A stretch of DNA of 64,000 bases, taken from an uncultured Lachnospiraceae bacterium. Lineage in GTDB: Bacteria; Bacillota; Clostridia; Lachnospirales; Lachnospiraceae. The stretch lies in contig CAJTUA010000021.1 of the NCBI GenBank assembly GCA_910579615.1, positions 1-64,000 on the forward strand. Reading direction: 5' to 3'. The position numbers and the translations under genes are program-made. Below are positions 51,678 to 61,620 of the stretch, piece by piece. The first letter of the stretch is position 1. Each line of letters starts with the position of its first letter. The notes beneath the pieces are model-generated. The model was not told where the DNA came from, searched no databases, and was given only the letters and a program-made list of their open reading frames with translations.

Positions 51678-52910
51678 ATGAAGGTTTTACAGATAAACAC
51701 AATTGTGGGGGCTGGTAGCACTGGAAGAATTGTTGAGGATATATTGGAAATGGTAATAAAGCATGGGGACGATGGGAGAATAGCGTGTGCAATTGATAAT
51801 TCAAGTGAGAAATTATCTGGGAAAATATATAAAATTGGTGGAAGAAAAAATGTCAGGTTAAGTCACGCAATAGCTTCGAGGATAACTGATAGATCAGGTT
51901 TTTATTCAAGGCAAGCAACAAAAAAATTAATTAAGTATATAGAACATGAAGGTTTTGACCTGATTCATATGCACAATCTCCACGGATATTATCTTGATAT
52001 ATCTTTGTTGTTTGAAAAATTGGCCAAGATGTCTGTGAAGGTTGTATGGACATTTCATGATTGTTGGCCAATGACTGGGCACTGTACTTATTTTGACTAT
52101 ATAGGTTGTGAAAAGTGGAAATATCAATGTGGGAAGTGCCCACAGAGAAAAAAATATCCCAAATCAATCATAGTAGATAATTCCAGAAAAAACTACGTAG
52201 ATAAGAAGCAATTATTTCATTTGCTAAGTTATATAATAGTAACCCCTTCTGCATGGCTGGAAGATATATGCAGGGAATCGTTTGTATCGGATAGATTTGT
52301 GAAAAAAATTCCAAATGGGATTGATTTAAGAAGTTTTTATCCGAGGGATGTTTCTGGGCTTCGGCATAGGTATAAGATTGAAAATAAATTTGTTATCTTA
52401 GCTGTAAGTGCTGGATGGAACATGCGGGAGCGAAATGATAGAAAAGGGTTAGCAGATATTCTGGAACTTCGAAAAAAATTAGATAATACTTATGTGATAA
52501 TAATGGTTGGATTTAAAGATGAAGCATCAATGAGAGGACTACCAGAAGGAATTATCGGAGTAAAAAAAACAAGAAGTTTGGACGAACTTGCAGAGTGGTA
52601 CTCTGTGGGGGATGTTTTCATAAATCCAACGAAAGAAGAGGTTCTAGGGATGGTTAACATTGAAGCTTTAGCATGTGGAACACCAGTTATAACTTATAAT
52701 ACTGGTGGAAGCCCGGAGACCGTAGATGATTCTTGTGGGATAGTACTTGAAAAAGGAAACATTGATGCTTTAAGACAAGCAATAATAGCATGCAGGAAAG
52801 AAAATTTTGAAAAGGAAGATTGCATAAATAGAGCTAAGTTATTCGATAAAGAGAAGTGTTATGAAGAGTACTACGAACTTTATTGTCAAATGTTAAAGAC
52901 GGACATATGA
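51678..52910 (+). CDS. Glycosyltransferase family 4 protein
   Basis: The 410-residue GT-B enzyme begins MKVLQINTIVGAGSTGRIVE. It contains LIHMHNLHGYYLDISLLFEK and a cysteine-rich patch (CTYFDYIGCEKWKYQCGKCP) seen in WcaC/colanic-type GT4 enzymes. The donor side has FINPTKEEVLGMVNIEALAC followed by GTPVITYNTGGSPE, the usual E-x7-E motif. Donor sugar unknown. It lies 28 bases downstream of the preceding GT4 gene; AT-rich like its neighbours. Confidence 0.92.
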   Translation: MKVLQINTIVGAGSTGRIVEDILEMVIKHGDDGRIACAIDNSSEKLSGKIYKIGGRKNVRLSHAIASRITDRSGFYSRQATKKLIKYIEHEGFDLIHMHNLHGYYLDISLLFEKLAKMSVKVVWTFHDCWPMTGHCTYFDYIGCEKWKYQCGKCPQRKKYPKSIIVDNSRKNYVDKKQLFHLLSYIIVTPSAWLEDICRESFVSDRFVKKIPNGIDLRSFYPRDVSGLRHRYKIENKFVILAVSAGWNMRERNDRKGLADILELRKKLDNTYVIIMVGFKDEASMRGLPEGIIGVKKTRSLDELAEWYSVGDVFINPTKEEVLGMVNIEALACGTPVITYNTGGSPETVDDSCGIVLEKGNIDALRQAIIACRKENFEKEDCINRAKLFDKEKCYEEYYELYCQMLKTDI

Positions 52911-52926
52911 GAGGAAAGGATGTAAT

Positions 52927-53475
52927 ATGAGAACTTTAAAGCACTATATTTTCACAGATTTGAAACAAATCGTGGGGGGGGGTACAACAATAATAGATTG
53001 CTTAAAGTGGTATTTTATTCCAAAGGGAGAGTGTTTCCCGTTCATGGTGTGGTTTCGTATAGTTTGGATGCTGAAACATAGTAAGTCGAAGTATAAGAAA
53101 GTACTATTAGCGCCTGCGTATCTGATATTCAGACATTTTGAATTTAAATACGGTATCCACATTAACACAAACATTGATGTTGGTGAAGGATTGCATGTTG
53201 TGCATGGGGATGGAGTATACCTTAATGCGCAGAGCATAGGAAATAATGTGAAAGTTTATCAGGGAGTGACAGTTGGTGAGGGAGCAAATGGTGGAATTCC
53301 AACAATAAAGGATAATGTGACATTATATACCAATTCGGTAATTGTAGGGGCTATTGAATTAAATGCTTTTTCGGTTGTAGGGGCTAATGCATTTGTTAAT
53401 AAAACGGTTAACACATGTGAAATTGTTGCCGGAATACCGGCAAAGGTAATAGGAACTTCTATCGCGTCAGATTAG
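52927..53475 (+). CDS. Serine acetyltransferase-like O-acetyltransferase
   Basis: The C-terminal two thirds form a left-handed beta helix of hexapeptide repeats (INTNIDVGEGLHVVHGDGVY, GNNVKVYQGVTVGEG, NSVIVGAIELNAFSVVGANA), with a final IVAGIPAKVIG, as in CysE-like and capsule acetyltransferases. At 182 residues it is shorter than true CysE. In this cluster it probably O-acetylates the polysaccharide from acetyl-CoA. The start follows GAGGAAAGGATGTAAT. Confidence 0.88.
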   Translation: MRTLKHYIFTDLKQIVGGGTTIIDCLKWYFIPKGECFPFMVWFRIVWMLKHSKSKYKKVLLAPAYLIFRHFEFKYGIHINTNIDVGEGLHVVHGDGVYLNAQSIGNNVKVYQGVTVGEGANGGIPTIKDNVTLYTNSVIVGAIELNAFSVVGANAFVNKTVNTCEIVAGIPAKVIGTSIASD

Positions 53476-53491
53476 TTAATGGGGTGACAAT

Positions 53492-54697
53492 ATGAAAATT
53501 GTTCATGTAGAGGATGTTTTTCATCCGGATACTGGGTATCAGCTTAATCTATTATCAAAATATATGGTTGCTGCAGGACATGATGTTGTAATCATTACTG
53601 CCGAGACGGAGAAACTTCCAAAAGGATTCATGAACTTTTTTGGTTCGGAAAATATTAGGAGAAGAGATGAAATTTTTACGCATAATTATGGAGTCAGAAT
53701 TATTAGGATTCCAACAAAGGGCTACTATAGTGGTAGAGTGTTTTTATCAAGCAGGTTCTTTGAGATAATAAAAAGTGAAAATCCTGATGTGGTTTATGTT
53801 CACGGTAATGATACACTAACAGGGATGAGATATTTATTAAATCTAAAAAAGATGAAATATCCAATTGTGATGGATAGCCATATGCTTGATATGGCTGCAA
53901 AAAATAAATTTAAATCGGTATTCAGATTTTTTTATAAGACAATGTTTGCACCCATAATAATTAAAAATTTAATTCCTGTAATACGAACTCAAGATAGTGA
54001 TTATGTCGAGAAAGCTTTGGGAATTCCACTTTCCTTGGCACCGTGGATATCTACTGGATCCGATACTATGGTATTCAAAAAGGATCAAATTATTAGGGCT
54101 AAGATGCGTCAAAAGAACAATATAAAAGAAAATGAATTTGTTGTTACATATGCTGGAAAGCTAGATGAAGCAAAAGGTGGAATGTTATTGGCAAGAGCAC
54201 TAAGAGAAAAAATAAATTTGGTTAGTAAAAAAATATGTTTTATCATTATTGGAAATGCAGTAGGAGAATATGGGCAACAAGTCGAAGATATTTTTTCAAC
54301 TTCAGAAAATAGAATACTAAGATTTGGAACCCAAAAGTATATGGAACTTGCTCCGTTTTTTCAAATGTCTGATCTGGTTATATTTCCTAAACAATGCAGT
54401 TTAAGTTTCTATGATGCACAGGCATGTGGAATTCCTGTTTTGTTTGAAGATAATGAAATCAATTCAAAACGAGCTGTAAATGGGAATGCTGTTACATTTA
54501 AAAGCAATGATATATATGATTGTCGGAAGAAGATAATCCAGATTGCCAATATGAATGCGTCTGATTATTTGTCAATGTCAAGAGCATCAGAAGAACTAAT
54601 TAAAGAATCATATGATTATAAAAAAATATGTGATACATATCTTGATGTGATAACTAAAGAGATTGATAAATATAACAAAAATCATATATGTACTTAA
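53492..54697 (+). CDS. Glycosyltransferase family 4 protein
   Basis: The 401-residue GT-B protein has MKIVHVEDVFHPDTGYQLNL at the N-terminus, a FVVTYAGKLDEAKGGMLLAR donor-domain start, CFIIIGNAVGEYG, and DLVIFPKQCSLSFYDAQACG followed by IPVLFEDN, where the E-x7-E motif is replaced by a variant lacking the first glutamate. It is the third GT4 of the cluster. Donor and acceptor are unknown. The start follows GGGGTGACAAT. Confidence 0.85.
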   Translation: MKIVHVEDVFHPDTGYQLNLLSKYMVAAGHDVVIITAETEKLPKGFMNFFGSENIRRRDEIFTHNYGVRIIRIPTKGYYSGRVFLSSRFFEIIKSENPDVVYVHGNDTLTGMRYLLNLKKMKYPIVMDSHMLDMAAKNKFKSVFRFFYKTMFAPIIIKNLIPVIRTQDSDYVEKALGIPLSLAPWISTGSDTMVFKKDQIIRAKMRQKNNIKENEFVVTYAGKLDEAKGGMLLARALREKINLVSKKICFIIIGNAVGEYGQQVEDIFSTSENRILRFGTQKYMELAPFFQMSDLVIFPKQCSLSFYDAQACGIPVLFEDNEINSKRAVNGNAVTFKSNDIYDCRKKIIQIANMNASDYLSMSRASEELIKESYDYKKICDTYLDVITKEIDKYNKNHICT

Positions 54698-54740
54698 AAA
54701 ATAAAATAAAGATGATTAATCATATTTTTGTATATGAGGG

Positions 54741-56063
54741 ATGAATATAAGAATGGTGATTACTAGGAAGAAAAAAAAGAGTTTGTTTTTATGGATATCT
54801 GCATATGCGGTATCAACGGTCTTTATCTATTTGGCAGCCATATCTCCATTGTTTAGTTATTCATATTTGACTGCAAATATCAATTATATAAAGCTTTTTG
54901 GGTGCTTTGCTCTATATATTTTAACAATTTACTTTTTGCCAATGAGGACGGATAAGGCATCATCATACTTGTTTTATTTGATATATCTTATAACGTACAT
55001 TCCTACATTGATGTATACGTGGATGAATAATATGGAAATGCGGTATATTTTATATTTCACGGTCTGTATTATCCTTATAGAAGTTATGCTCTCCGGCAAT
55101 AACAAAGATATTTCATTTAGAATTTCGTGTGGAAAAAATATATTATTGTTACTTTTTGTAGTCTATATTGTTTCATCATTAATACTTGTTATTCGAAATG
55201 GTGGAATTAATAAGAGTACATTTATGATTTATCAGGTGTCTTCAACAAGGACAACAAATAATATAAGCGGGTTATGGGGTTATTTGTTAAATTGGTGCGC
55301 TAAATCTTTTAGCCCAATGTTTTTTGCATATTTTGCTTATAAAAAGAAATGGGTATGGGTAGCAGTTGTTTGTATTATTCAGGCGATATTTTATCTGTCG
55401 TTTGGATTCAAGGCATTTTTATTTTCAATTATTCTTCTTATTCTTATTTTTTGTGTTTTAAGAAAGGGTACTGACTATTTTAAGCTGATGCCGGAATTGT
55501 TTGTGTTTATTCATATTGTTTCATATGTATTTTATAAGTTTAATATAACCAAGTTACCGTTATTTACTTTTGCATATAGGACAATCTTTATTCCGGCACA
55601 GTGTCAATTTCAGTATTTTGAATATTTTACGGAACATAGATTTTTGTATTTTTCAGAAGGTATCATTGGTAAACTTTTAGGAACTAAATATCCTTATTCT
55701 TTGCCTATTGGGGTAATAGTTAATCAATTTGTATATGGATCTGATTTTTACAGTAACGGTAATACAGGTATGTTTTCCTATGGCTTTGCGGATTGTGGGT
55801 TTATTGGAATGGTTCTGGCTTCCTTGGTGTTGATATTTATTTTCTTAGTGATAGACGGGTCGATTAAAAATATGCCTATTCAGGTTGTCGTTGCCGCAAT
55901 GTCATATCAAATGTTTATATTAAATGATACAAACATATTAATATCACTAAACACAGGTGGCATTTTATGGACGATTATTATGCTTATTATTATTGATCCA
56001 ATTTTAATGGAAAAGGGAAATAAATCTGAAAACAGACGAATCAGGCCATTGATTCGACAATAA
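54741..56063 (+). CDS. Polysaccharide polymerase, Wzy-like
   Basis: The 440-residue integral membrane protein has about ten to twelve helices and a large external loop between residues 275 and 350, the usual layout of Wzy polymerases, which join repeat units on the outer face of the membrane. Sequence conservation in this class is low, so the call rests on topology and on position between glycosyltransferases and Wzx. The start is uncertain: GAGGG touches the ATG at 54741, while the in-frame ATG at 54753 has about 12 bases of spacing. Confidence 0.75.
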   Translation: MNIRMVITRKKKKSLFLWISAYAVSTVFIYLAAISPLFSYSYLTANINYIKLFGCFALYILTIYFLPMRTDKASSYLFYLIYLITYIPTLMYTWMNNMEMRYILYFTVCIILIEVMLSGNNKDISFRISCGKNILLLLFVVYIVSSLILVIRNGGINKSTFMIYQVSSTRTTNNISGLWGYLLNWCAKSFSPMFFAYFAYKKKWVWVAVVCIIQAIFYLSFGFKAFLFSIILLILIFCVLRKGTDYFKLMPELFVFIHIVSYVFYKFNITKLPLFTFAYRTIFIPAQCQFQYFEYFTEHRFLYFSEGIIGKLLGTKYPYSLPIGVIVNQFVYGSDFYSNGNTGMFSYGFADCGFIGMVLASLVLIFIFLVIDGSIKNMPIQVVVAAMSYQMFILNDTNILISLNTGGILWTIIMLIIIDPILMEKGNKSENRRIRPLIRQ

Positions 56064-56091
56064 TGTATTAAATAAGAAGGAGAACAATAAA

Positions 56092-57303
56092 ATGGTTAAC
56101 GTAATTGGACTTGGCTATATCGGACTACCCACTGCCCTAATGATGGCCTCCCATGGTGTTGAGGTTGTAGGTACTGACTGTAATAAGGAATTGGTTGCTA
56201 CTTTGAATGCTGGACAGACGACATTTAGGGAGGATGGCTTAGACGAGCTATTTCAAGGTGCTGTGAAAGCTGGCATAAAATTTACTACCGAATATCAGAT
56301 GACGGACACATATATTATTTCTGTGCCGACTCCTTATGATAAGTTTAGTAAGAAGGTTGATGCTTGCTATGTTGTTGGTGCGGTGCAGGATGTTATGAAG
56401 GTGGCTTCCCAGAGGGCAACTCTTGTAATCGAGTCTACGGTATCTCCTGGAACTATTGAAAAGTTTGTGCGGCCTGTGATTACTGGGGCTAATAGAACAG
56501 ATATCCAGCTTGTTCATGCTCCTGAGCGAATCATCCCTGGTAATATGGTTTATGAATTGCTCCATAACAACCGTACTATTGGTGCGGATGATAAAGTCAT
56601 AGGTAAAGCCGTTGCAAAGCTTTATGCTTCATTCTGCCAGGGTGAAATTGTTGTAACGGATGTCAAAACGGCGGAAATGACTAAGGTTGTTGAGAATACT
56701 TTCCGCGCTGTAAATATTGCGTTTGCAAATGAGTTGGCAAAGATTTGCCGCCATGACAATATGGATGTATATGAGATCATTAAGATTTGTAACATGCATC
56801 CCCGGGTTAATATCCTCCAGCCCGGTCCTGGTGTTGGTGGTCACTGTATCTCTGTAGACCCGTGGTTTCTGGTTGGTGATTATCCATCGCTGGCCAGGGT
56901 TATTGATGAGTCGATGAAGACGAATGATGGTATGCCTGATTTTGTTCTTAACCGTATCTACGAGATTATGAAAGAGAAGAGTATGAAAAACATTTCTCGT
57001 GTTGGTCTTTATGGATTGGCTTATAAAGAGAATGTGGATGATATGCGTGAGTCTCCTACTCTTCAGTTGCTTGAATCGCAGGAACGTCATCTTGCTACAG
57101 GACTGAAAGTTTATGATCCCTTCATCAAAAAGGATGTTGTGAAGAACCAGTATCATAGCCTTGAAAAATTCCTTGATGCCGTTGATATGGTTGTAATTAT
57201 GGTTGGGCATAATGAAATTAAGGAGAATGTGGAAAAACTGAAAGATAAGGTGATTCTTGATTGCCATAACATTATCAGGAAGCCCAATGTATATCATATT
57301 TAA
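56092..57303 (+). CDS. wecC: UDP-N-acetyl-D-mannosamine dehydrogenase
   Basis: The 403-residue enzyme oxidises UDP-ManNAc to UDP-ManNAcA with two NAD+. The Rossmann start is VNVIGLGYIGLPTALMMASH and the catalytic cysteine sits in GPGVGGHCISVDPWFLVGDY. It also has ERIIPGNMVYELLHNNRTIG, typical of the WecC group. RBS AAGAAGGAG. The partner epimerase gene is immediately downstream, so both steps to UDP-ManNAcA are encoded. Confidence 0.94.
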   Translation: MVNVIGLGYIGLPTALMMASHGVEVVGTDCNKELVATLNAGQTTFREDGLDELFQGAVKAGIKFTTEYQMTDTYIISVPTPYDKFSKKVDACYVVGAVQDVMKVASQRATLVIESTVSPGTIEKFVRPVITGANRTDIQLVHAPERIIPGNMVYELLHNNRTIGADDKVIGKAVAKLYASFCQGEIVVTDVKTAEMTKVVENTFRAVNIAFANELAKICRHDNMDVYEIIKICNMHPRVNILQPGPGVGGHCISVDPWFLVGDYPSLARVIDESMKTNDGMPDFVLNRIYEIMKEKSMKNISRVGLYGLAYKENVDDMRESPTLQLLESQERHLATGLKVYDPFIKKDVVKNQYHSLEKFLDAVDMVVIMVGHNEIKENVEKLKDKVILDCHNIIRKPNVYHI

Positions 57304-57385
57304 ACTCTATTATCCTTTTGGCTAAAAGGATTAGACTATTAGAATATTTTCTGCTGTGTGAAAAAAATCAAGGAGAATAATTTGC

Positions 57386-58531
57386 ATGAAAAAGGTGATG
57401 CTGGTTTTTGGAACAAGACCAGAGGCAATTAAAATTTGTCCGCTTATAAATGAACTAAAAACAAGGAAAGGTATTCGAATCGTGGTTTGCGTCACAGCCC
57501 AGCATCGCCAGATGCTGGATCAGGTACTGGATACTTTCGGGGTTGTTCCGGATTACGACCTTAATATCATGAAAGACCAGCAGACACTTTTTGATATTAC
57601 TACCAATATTCTTAATGGGATAAAAGTCGTATTGGAAAAAGAGAAGCCGGATGTTGTCTTGGTGCATGGCGATACTTCCACCACTTTTGTAACAACACTT
57701 GCCTGTTTCTATCTCCAGATCCCGGTGGGGCATGTTGAAGCAGGCTTGAGAACATATGATATCCACAGCCCCTATCCGGAAGAATTTAACCGTCAGGCTG
57801 TAGGAATTGTGAGCCAGTATAACTTTGCACCTACTCAGCTGGCAGCTGATCATTTGAAGGCAGAGGGGAAGAACCCTGATACCATTTATATTACTGGTAA
57901 TACAGTCATTGACGCAATGTGGCACACAGTGAAGGAAGATTATACACATCCTGAACTTGACTGGGTTGGAGATGACAAAATGATCTTCATTACAGCACAT
58001 CGCCGCGAAAATTTTGGTAAACCAATGCACCATATGTTCCGTGCAATTCGTCGTGTCCTCGATGAGCATCCTGAGTGTAAGGCCGTATATCCAATCCATA
58101 TGAATCCGGTGGTACGCCAAGCTGCTGAGGAAGAACTGGGAGGATGTGACCGAATTCATATCATAGAGCCTATTGAAGTTTTTGATTGCCATAACTTTGA
58201 GGCACGTTCCTTCCTCTGCCTGACTGACTCTGGCGGTATCCAAGAAGAGTGCCCGAGTTATGGCGTGCCGGTTCTTGTAATGCGTGACACAACTGAACGG
58301 CCAGAAGGTGTGGATGCAGGAACATTAAAACTGGTTGGAACACATGAAGAAACTATTTATTCCACTTTCAAGTTACTTCTGGAAGATAAAGAAGAATACG
58401 ACAAGATGGCTCATGCTTGCAATCCATATGGTGATGGACACGCTTGCAAGCGGATTGCTGATATTTTGGAATTTGGAATATACGAACCATGGATAGTAGG
58501 TAAGGAAAAAGGAGAAAAAAGGAAATTATAA
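57386..58531 (+). CDS. wecB: UDP-N-acetylglucosamine 2-epimerase (non-hydrolysing)
   Basis: The 381-residue enzyme converts UDP-GlcNAc to UDP-ManNAc. Motifs are FGTRPEAIK, LVHGDTSTTFVTTLACFY, VGHVEAGLRTYD, ITAHRRENFG, and CLTDSGGIQEECPSYGVPVL with MRDTTERPEG. It supplies the substrate for the preceding dehydrogenase. The start follows AAGGAGAATAATTTGC. A second protein with the same N-terminal motif begins at 63900. Confidence 0.95.
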   Translation: MKKVMLVFGTRPEAIKICPLINELKTRKGIRIVVCVTAQHRQMLDQVLDTFGVVPDYDLNIMKDQQTLFDITTNILNGIKVVLEKEKPDVVLVHGDTSTTFVTTLACFYLQIPVGHVEAGLRTYDIHSPYPEEFNRQAVGIVSQYNFAPTQLAADHLKAEGKNPDTIYITGNTVIDAMWHTVKEDYTHPELDWVGDDKMIFITAHRRENFGKPMHHMFRAIRRVLDEHPECKAVYPIHMNPVVRQAAEEELGGCDRIHIIEPIEVFDCHNFEARSFLCLTDSGGIQEECPSYGVPVLVMRDTTERPEGVDAGTLKLVGTHEETIYSTFKLLLEDKEEYDKMAHACNPYGDGHACKRIADILEFGIYEPWIVGKEKGEKRKL

Positions 58532-58725
58532 TTTTGTTGGTGGGTTAAGATTTCTTCATTTGGTGGTTTGTATTCTCTTGTTTCTTTAAAAGTGCAGAGT
58601 TTTAGATATAGTGGGGTATTTTGTTAAAACGTTATATTGTGATTGTGGCGTTTACCTCATGCCTCATTTCAAATATTTTCAAGCATAACTATGAAAAGAG
58701 CAATTCCGGAGAGGATTAATATTAG

Positions 58726-60180
58726 ATGAGTAGCATTAAGAAGAATCTTGGTCTTCAAATGATATATCAGGTTCTTTCGGCTTGTATGCCTTTAATTACA
58801 GCTTCATATCTTGCGAGAAATTTAGGTGCAGATCAACTGGGTGTTTTTTCTTTTACATCTTCTGTAGTAGCATACTTTACTTTGTTTGCCATGTTGGGAA
58901 CAGTGAACTATGGAACAAGGAGTATCGCTTCGGTTAAGGGGAACAGAGAAAAAATAAATGAAGTTTTTACAAGTATATTTACCCTCCAGATTATAGTGAC
59001 AGTTATTGCCATGACTATGTATGTGATTTACCTGATATTCTTCTGTACGGATAATAAACTAATTGCATATTTGCAAGGTATAGCTTTGATAAGTTGTTTA
59101 GTGGATATAAACTGGATTTTTTGGGGTGTTGAAGACTTTCAGATTACGGTGACCAGAAATATCATTATTAAGATAACAACGGTAGCATTAATACTACTGT
59201 TGGTAAAAAAAGAATCTGATTTGTGGATTTATACTTTTATAATGCTAGGGGGAACCTTTCTAAGTAACTTGATTTTATTCTTTTATTTGCCGAGATATGC
59301 GTCTTTTACTAAGATTTCCATAGAGAAGATGAAGGAGCATGTAGTTCCGAATCTAGTTTTGTTTGTTCCTCTGCTTGCTATGTCCGTTTACCACACGATG
59401 GACAAAACAATGCTTGGAAAGTTAAGCACATATACACAAAGTGGCTATTACTATAATTCTGACAAGGTTGTTCAGACTCCTCTTTTGCTGATTAATGGTA
59501 TAGGAACTGTGATGCTCCCTAGAATGTCATCTTTATTGTCGGAGAAAAAGCAGAAAGAAGCCAATGATTTATTTATAACTACACTCGAAGGGGTTTCGGC
59601 AGTTAGTATAGCTCTTTTATGTGGTATTGCTGCTATTGCAAATGAGTTTGTTCCTTTTTTCTTTGGCTCTGGTTATGAGGCTTGTATTACTATTATCATT
59701 GTCTTTACTCCCATATTACTTATTAAAGGTTTTTCTGTCATCGTGAGGACGCAATATTTAATTCCAATGGGGATGGAGAGGGAATTTACAAAGTCTGTGG
59801 TTGGAGGGGCTGTTATTAATCTGACATTCAATTTTATTTTGATTCCTTTTTATGGTGCGATGGGAGCAGCAATAGCAACAGTAATCGCAGAGTTAGTAGC
59901 TTGTATTTTGCAATTCTTCTCCCTGCGAGGTCAAAAATTAGGAATAAAAAAGATGCTTGTAAAAACTTTGCTGTATGCGTGTATGGGATTTGTAATGATT
60001 ATACTAGTCAGGGGTGTTGCTCTGTTGAATGTAAACAATTTTTTGAAACTTGTTATTGAAATAAATGTAGGAGCAATTTTCTATGGCGTGGTGTGTGTAA
60101 TTTATTGGATCAAAACAAAGAATAGGTTTTATGAAATTTTATGCAAACCAATTGCGGTAAGAATTTTGAAAAATAGATGA
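58726..60180 (+). CDS. Wzx-type oligosaccharide flippase
   Basis: The 484-residue protein has about 14 helices and the N-terminus of the polysaccharide exporter family: NLGLQMIYQVLSACMPLITA, SYLARNLGADQLGVFSFTSS, and NYGTRSIASVKGNR. It moves the lipid-linked repeat unit across the membrane for polymerisation. It is the last intact gene of the AT-rich cluster. 194 bases without features separate it from wecB. A broken IS110 element follows. Confidence 0.93.
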   Translation: MSSIKKNLGLQMIYQVLSACMPLITASYLARNLGADQLGVFSFTSSVVAYFTLFAMLGTVNYGTRSIASVKGNREKINEVFTSIFTLQIIVTVIAMTMYVIYLIFFCTDNKLIAYLQGIALISCLVDINWIFWGVEDFQITVTRNIIIKITTVALILLLVKKESDLWIYTFIMLGGTFLSNLILFFYLPRYASFTKISIEKMKEHVVPNLVLFVPLLAMSVYHTMDKTMLGKLSTYTQSGYYYNSDKVVQTPLLLINGIGTVMLPRMSSLLSEKKQKEANDLFITTLEGVSAVSIALLCGIAAIANEFVPFFFGSGYEACITIIIVFTPILLIKGFSVIVRTQYLIPMGMEREFTKSVVGGAVINLTFNFILIPFYGAMGAAIATVIAELVACILQFFSLRGQKLGIKKMLVKTLLYACMGFVMIILVRGVALLNVNNFLKLVIEINVGAIFYGVVCVIYWIKTKNRFYEILCKPIAVRILKNR

Positions 60181-60378
60181 CCAATACCATATGGTCAAAC
60201 ACAAACAAAATCTTTATCTTGTTTGTGGAATTGATTTGCAGCAAGGCGCAAAGAATAATTCACTAGAATGGAATAATTGTGTTGATTTGGAATTTACGAA
60301 AAGTCACCTTGCGGAGGATCGCCTGTTAATGGAAAATACAGGGGCAATGATGAAATTGGTAAGTTAATGCACGATTTT

Positions 60379-60874
60379 TCATGCACGAATCCTGACGATA
60401 TGTACTATGAAGCACTTGCTAGAAAGGCAAGATATTACAAGCAGGACGAGAAAGGGCTTGATGCTGATGCGTCCCACACGGGCAAAATCAGCGATGACAA
60501 AGGAATCAATGCCATCATTCTTTCCGATGTCGTTAAAGGATTTCTTATAGTTCCTGACTTCCTTTGGATTGGGACAGTAAACCCGGACAGAGAATGGGGC
60601 CAACCGTTCACTAGCAGATAAAAAGTTTGCCAGATGGACTCCATAAAAGCTAGTGGATTCCATGTCGATTACGATGTATTTGAATGGATGGTTTGCCTTG
60701 AGGGCATCAACGACCATGCTTTCCCGGAAGCTCTGCACCTTCCTGAGAATTGGGAGCCTGTTTCATTTTGATGAAGAACTCCTGATGGAAATCGAGTGCA
60801 GAAATGACATGGATACGGGATGCAATGTCAATCCCAACAAAAAGCGTTGAGAGGTAATCAATATGTTCTTTCAC
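60379..60874 (-). pseudogene. Truncated, frameshifted IS110-family transposase
   Basis: From a GTG at 60874 with AAAGGTGGTG upstream, the frame reads VKEHIDYLSTLFVGIDIASR and IHVISALDFHQEFFIKMKQA; the Asp in VGIDIAS is the first of the RuvC-like DEDD set. A frameshift near 60740 leads to KYIVIDMESTSFYGVHLANF, then CPNPKEVRNYKKSFNDIGKN and DGIDSFVIADFARVGRI. After that the match is lost and a stop follows. The C-terminal half with the catalytic serine domain is absent, so the element is dead. Confidence 0.8.
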
Positions 60875-61314
60875 GGATCATCACCACCTTTCATAGCAGG
60901 AATCAAGAATGTAATTATGGCTTGTCCCAGATCACTATGCCGCCCTAAACCTCGCGTTATCAGCATTATCCGGCAAGAAATACCCTGCTGGTGGCTAGAT
61001 ACCGGAATGCAGCATTTGTATAATAAGTCCAGGCATAGCGTTAGGGCTGCAGGCTTTCTTGGCAATAGCATAAGCTTTGCTGGAGTTGCAGAGCAGTGAC
61101 CATAGCTACAGTTCTTATGAACCTTGTTGAAACATCTGGAGCCATGATTATAAAGTAACTTATTAACCGATAGACAGAGAATGGATGAACCAGCATGGCT
61201 GAAGAAGAATCTTCGGAAAGGATGTTTAGAATTATCCTTCTGTCTAACAAAAAAAGAATAAGTCTGTAACCTGTTTTTCTTGCTTACAAACTTATTATAC
61301 GAGGAGTTGCGGCT
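60875..61314 (-). other. Non-coding left end of the IS110 remnant
   Basis: About 440 bases upstream of the transposase start carry no supported gene. In IS110-group elements the DNA between the left end and the transposase encodes a bridge RNA. This stretch is in the right place and of suitable length to be its remnant, but I could not trace its loops by eye. Confidence 0.3.
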
Positions 61315-61503
61315 GTGTGTAAAATGATGGAAGATATGAGGAATGAAACGGCACAAAATGCAGAGTTAAGAAGTGCAAGGGAAACTGTAAAAAGATTGAT
61401 AAAAAAAGGAAAAATGACACTTGAAGAAATTGCAGAGTGTGTTCCTGTTTTATCCATTGATGAACTAAGAAAAATTGAAATAAAAGTTATGCAGTTAACG
61501 TAA
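61315..61503 (+). CDS. Hypothetical 62-residue protein
   Basis: A GTG start follows GAGGAG with good spacing. The product (MCKMMEDMRNETAQNAELRS, then KRLIKKGKMTLEEIAECVPV) resembles the short helical C-terminal tails of Rpn-type proteins, where a coiled segment is followed by a mini helix-turn-helix. It may be a surviving 3' fragment of such a gene that is still translatable, or a genuine small protein. It has its own terminator. Function unknown. Confidence 0.5.
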   Translation: MCKMMEDMRNETAQNAELRSARETVKRLIKKGKMTLEEIAECVPVLSIDELRKIEIKVMQLT

Positions 61504-61532
61504 TCCAATCATATTAATTAAAATAAAGCACC

Positions 61533-61576
61533 CAAACTTCCTGCACTGTTTGGCGGAAAGTTTGAGTATTTTATTT
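61533..61576 (+). terminator. Terminator after the 62-residue gene
   Basis: Imperfect stem caaacttcc / ggaaagtttg followed by a T-rich stretch (tattttattttt). Confidence 0.55.
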
Positions 61577-61620
61577 TTCCGTTTTGCACAACATCCCGCG
61601 GGGATAAAAGAAAATAAAAA

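Noticed and set aside
60191..60367. 58-codon frame after Wzx
   Set aside because: No ribosome binding site and no recognisable motif; probably chance in AT-rich DNA.
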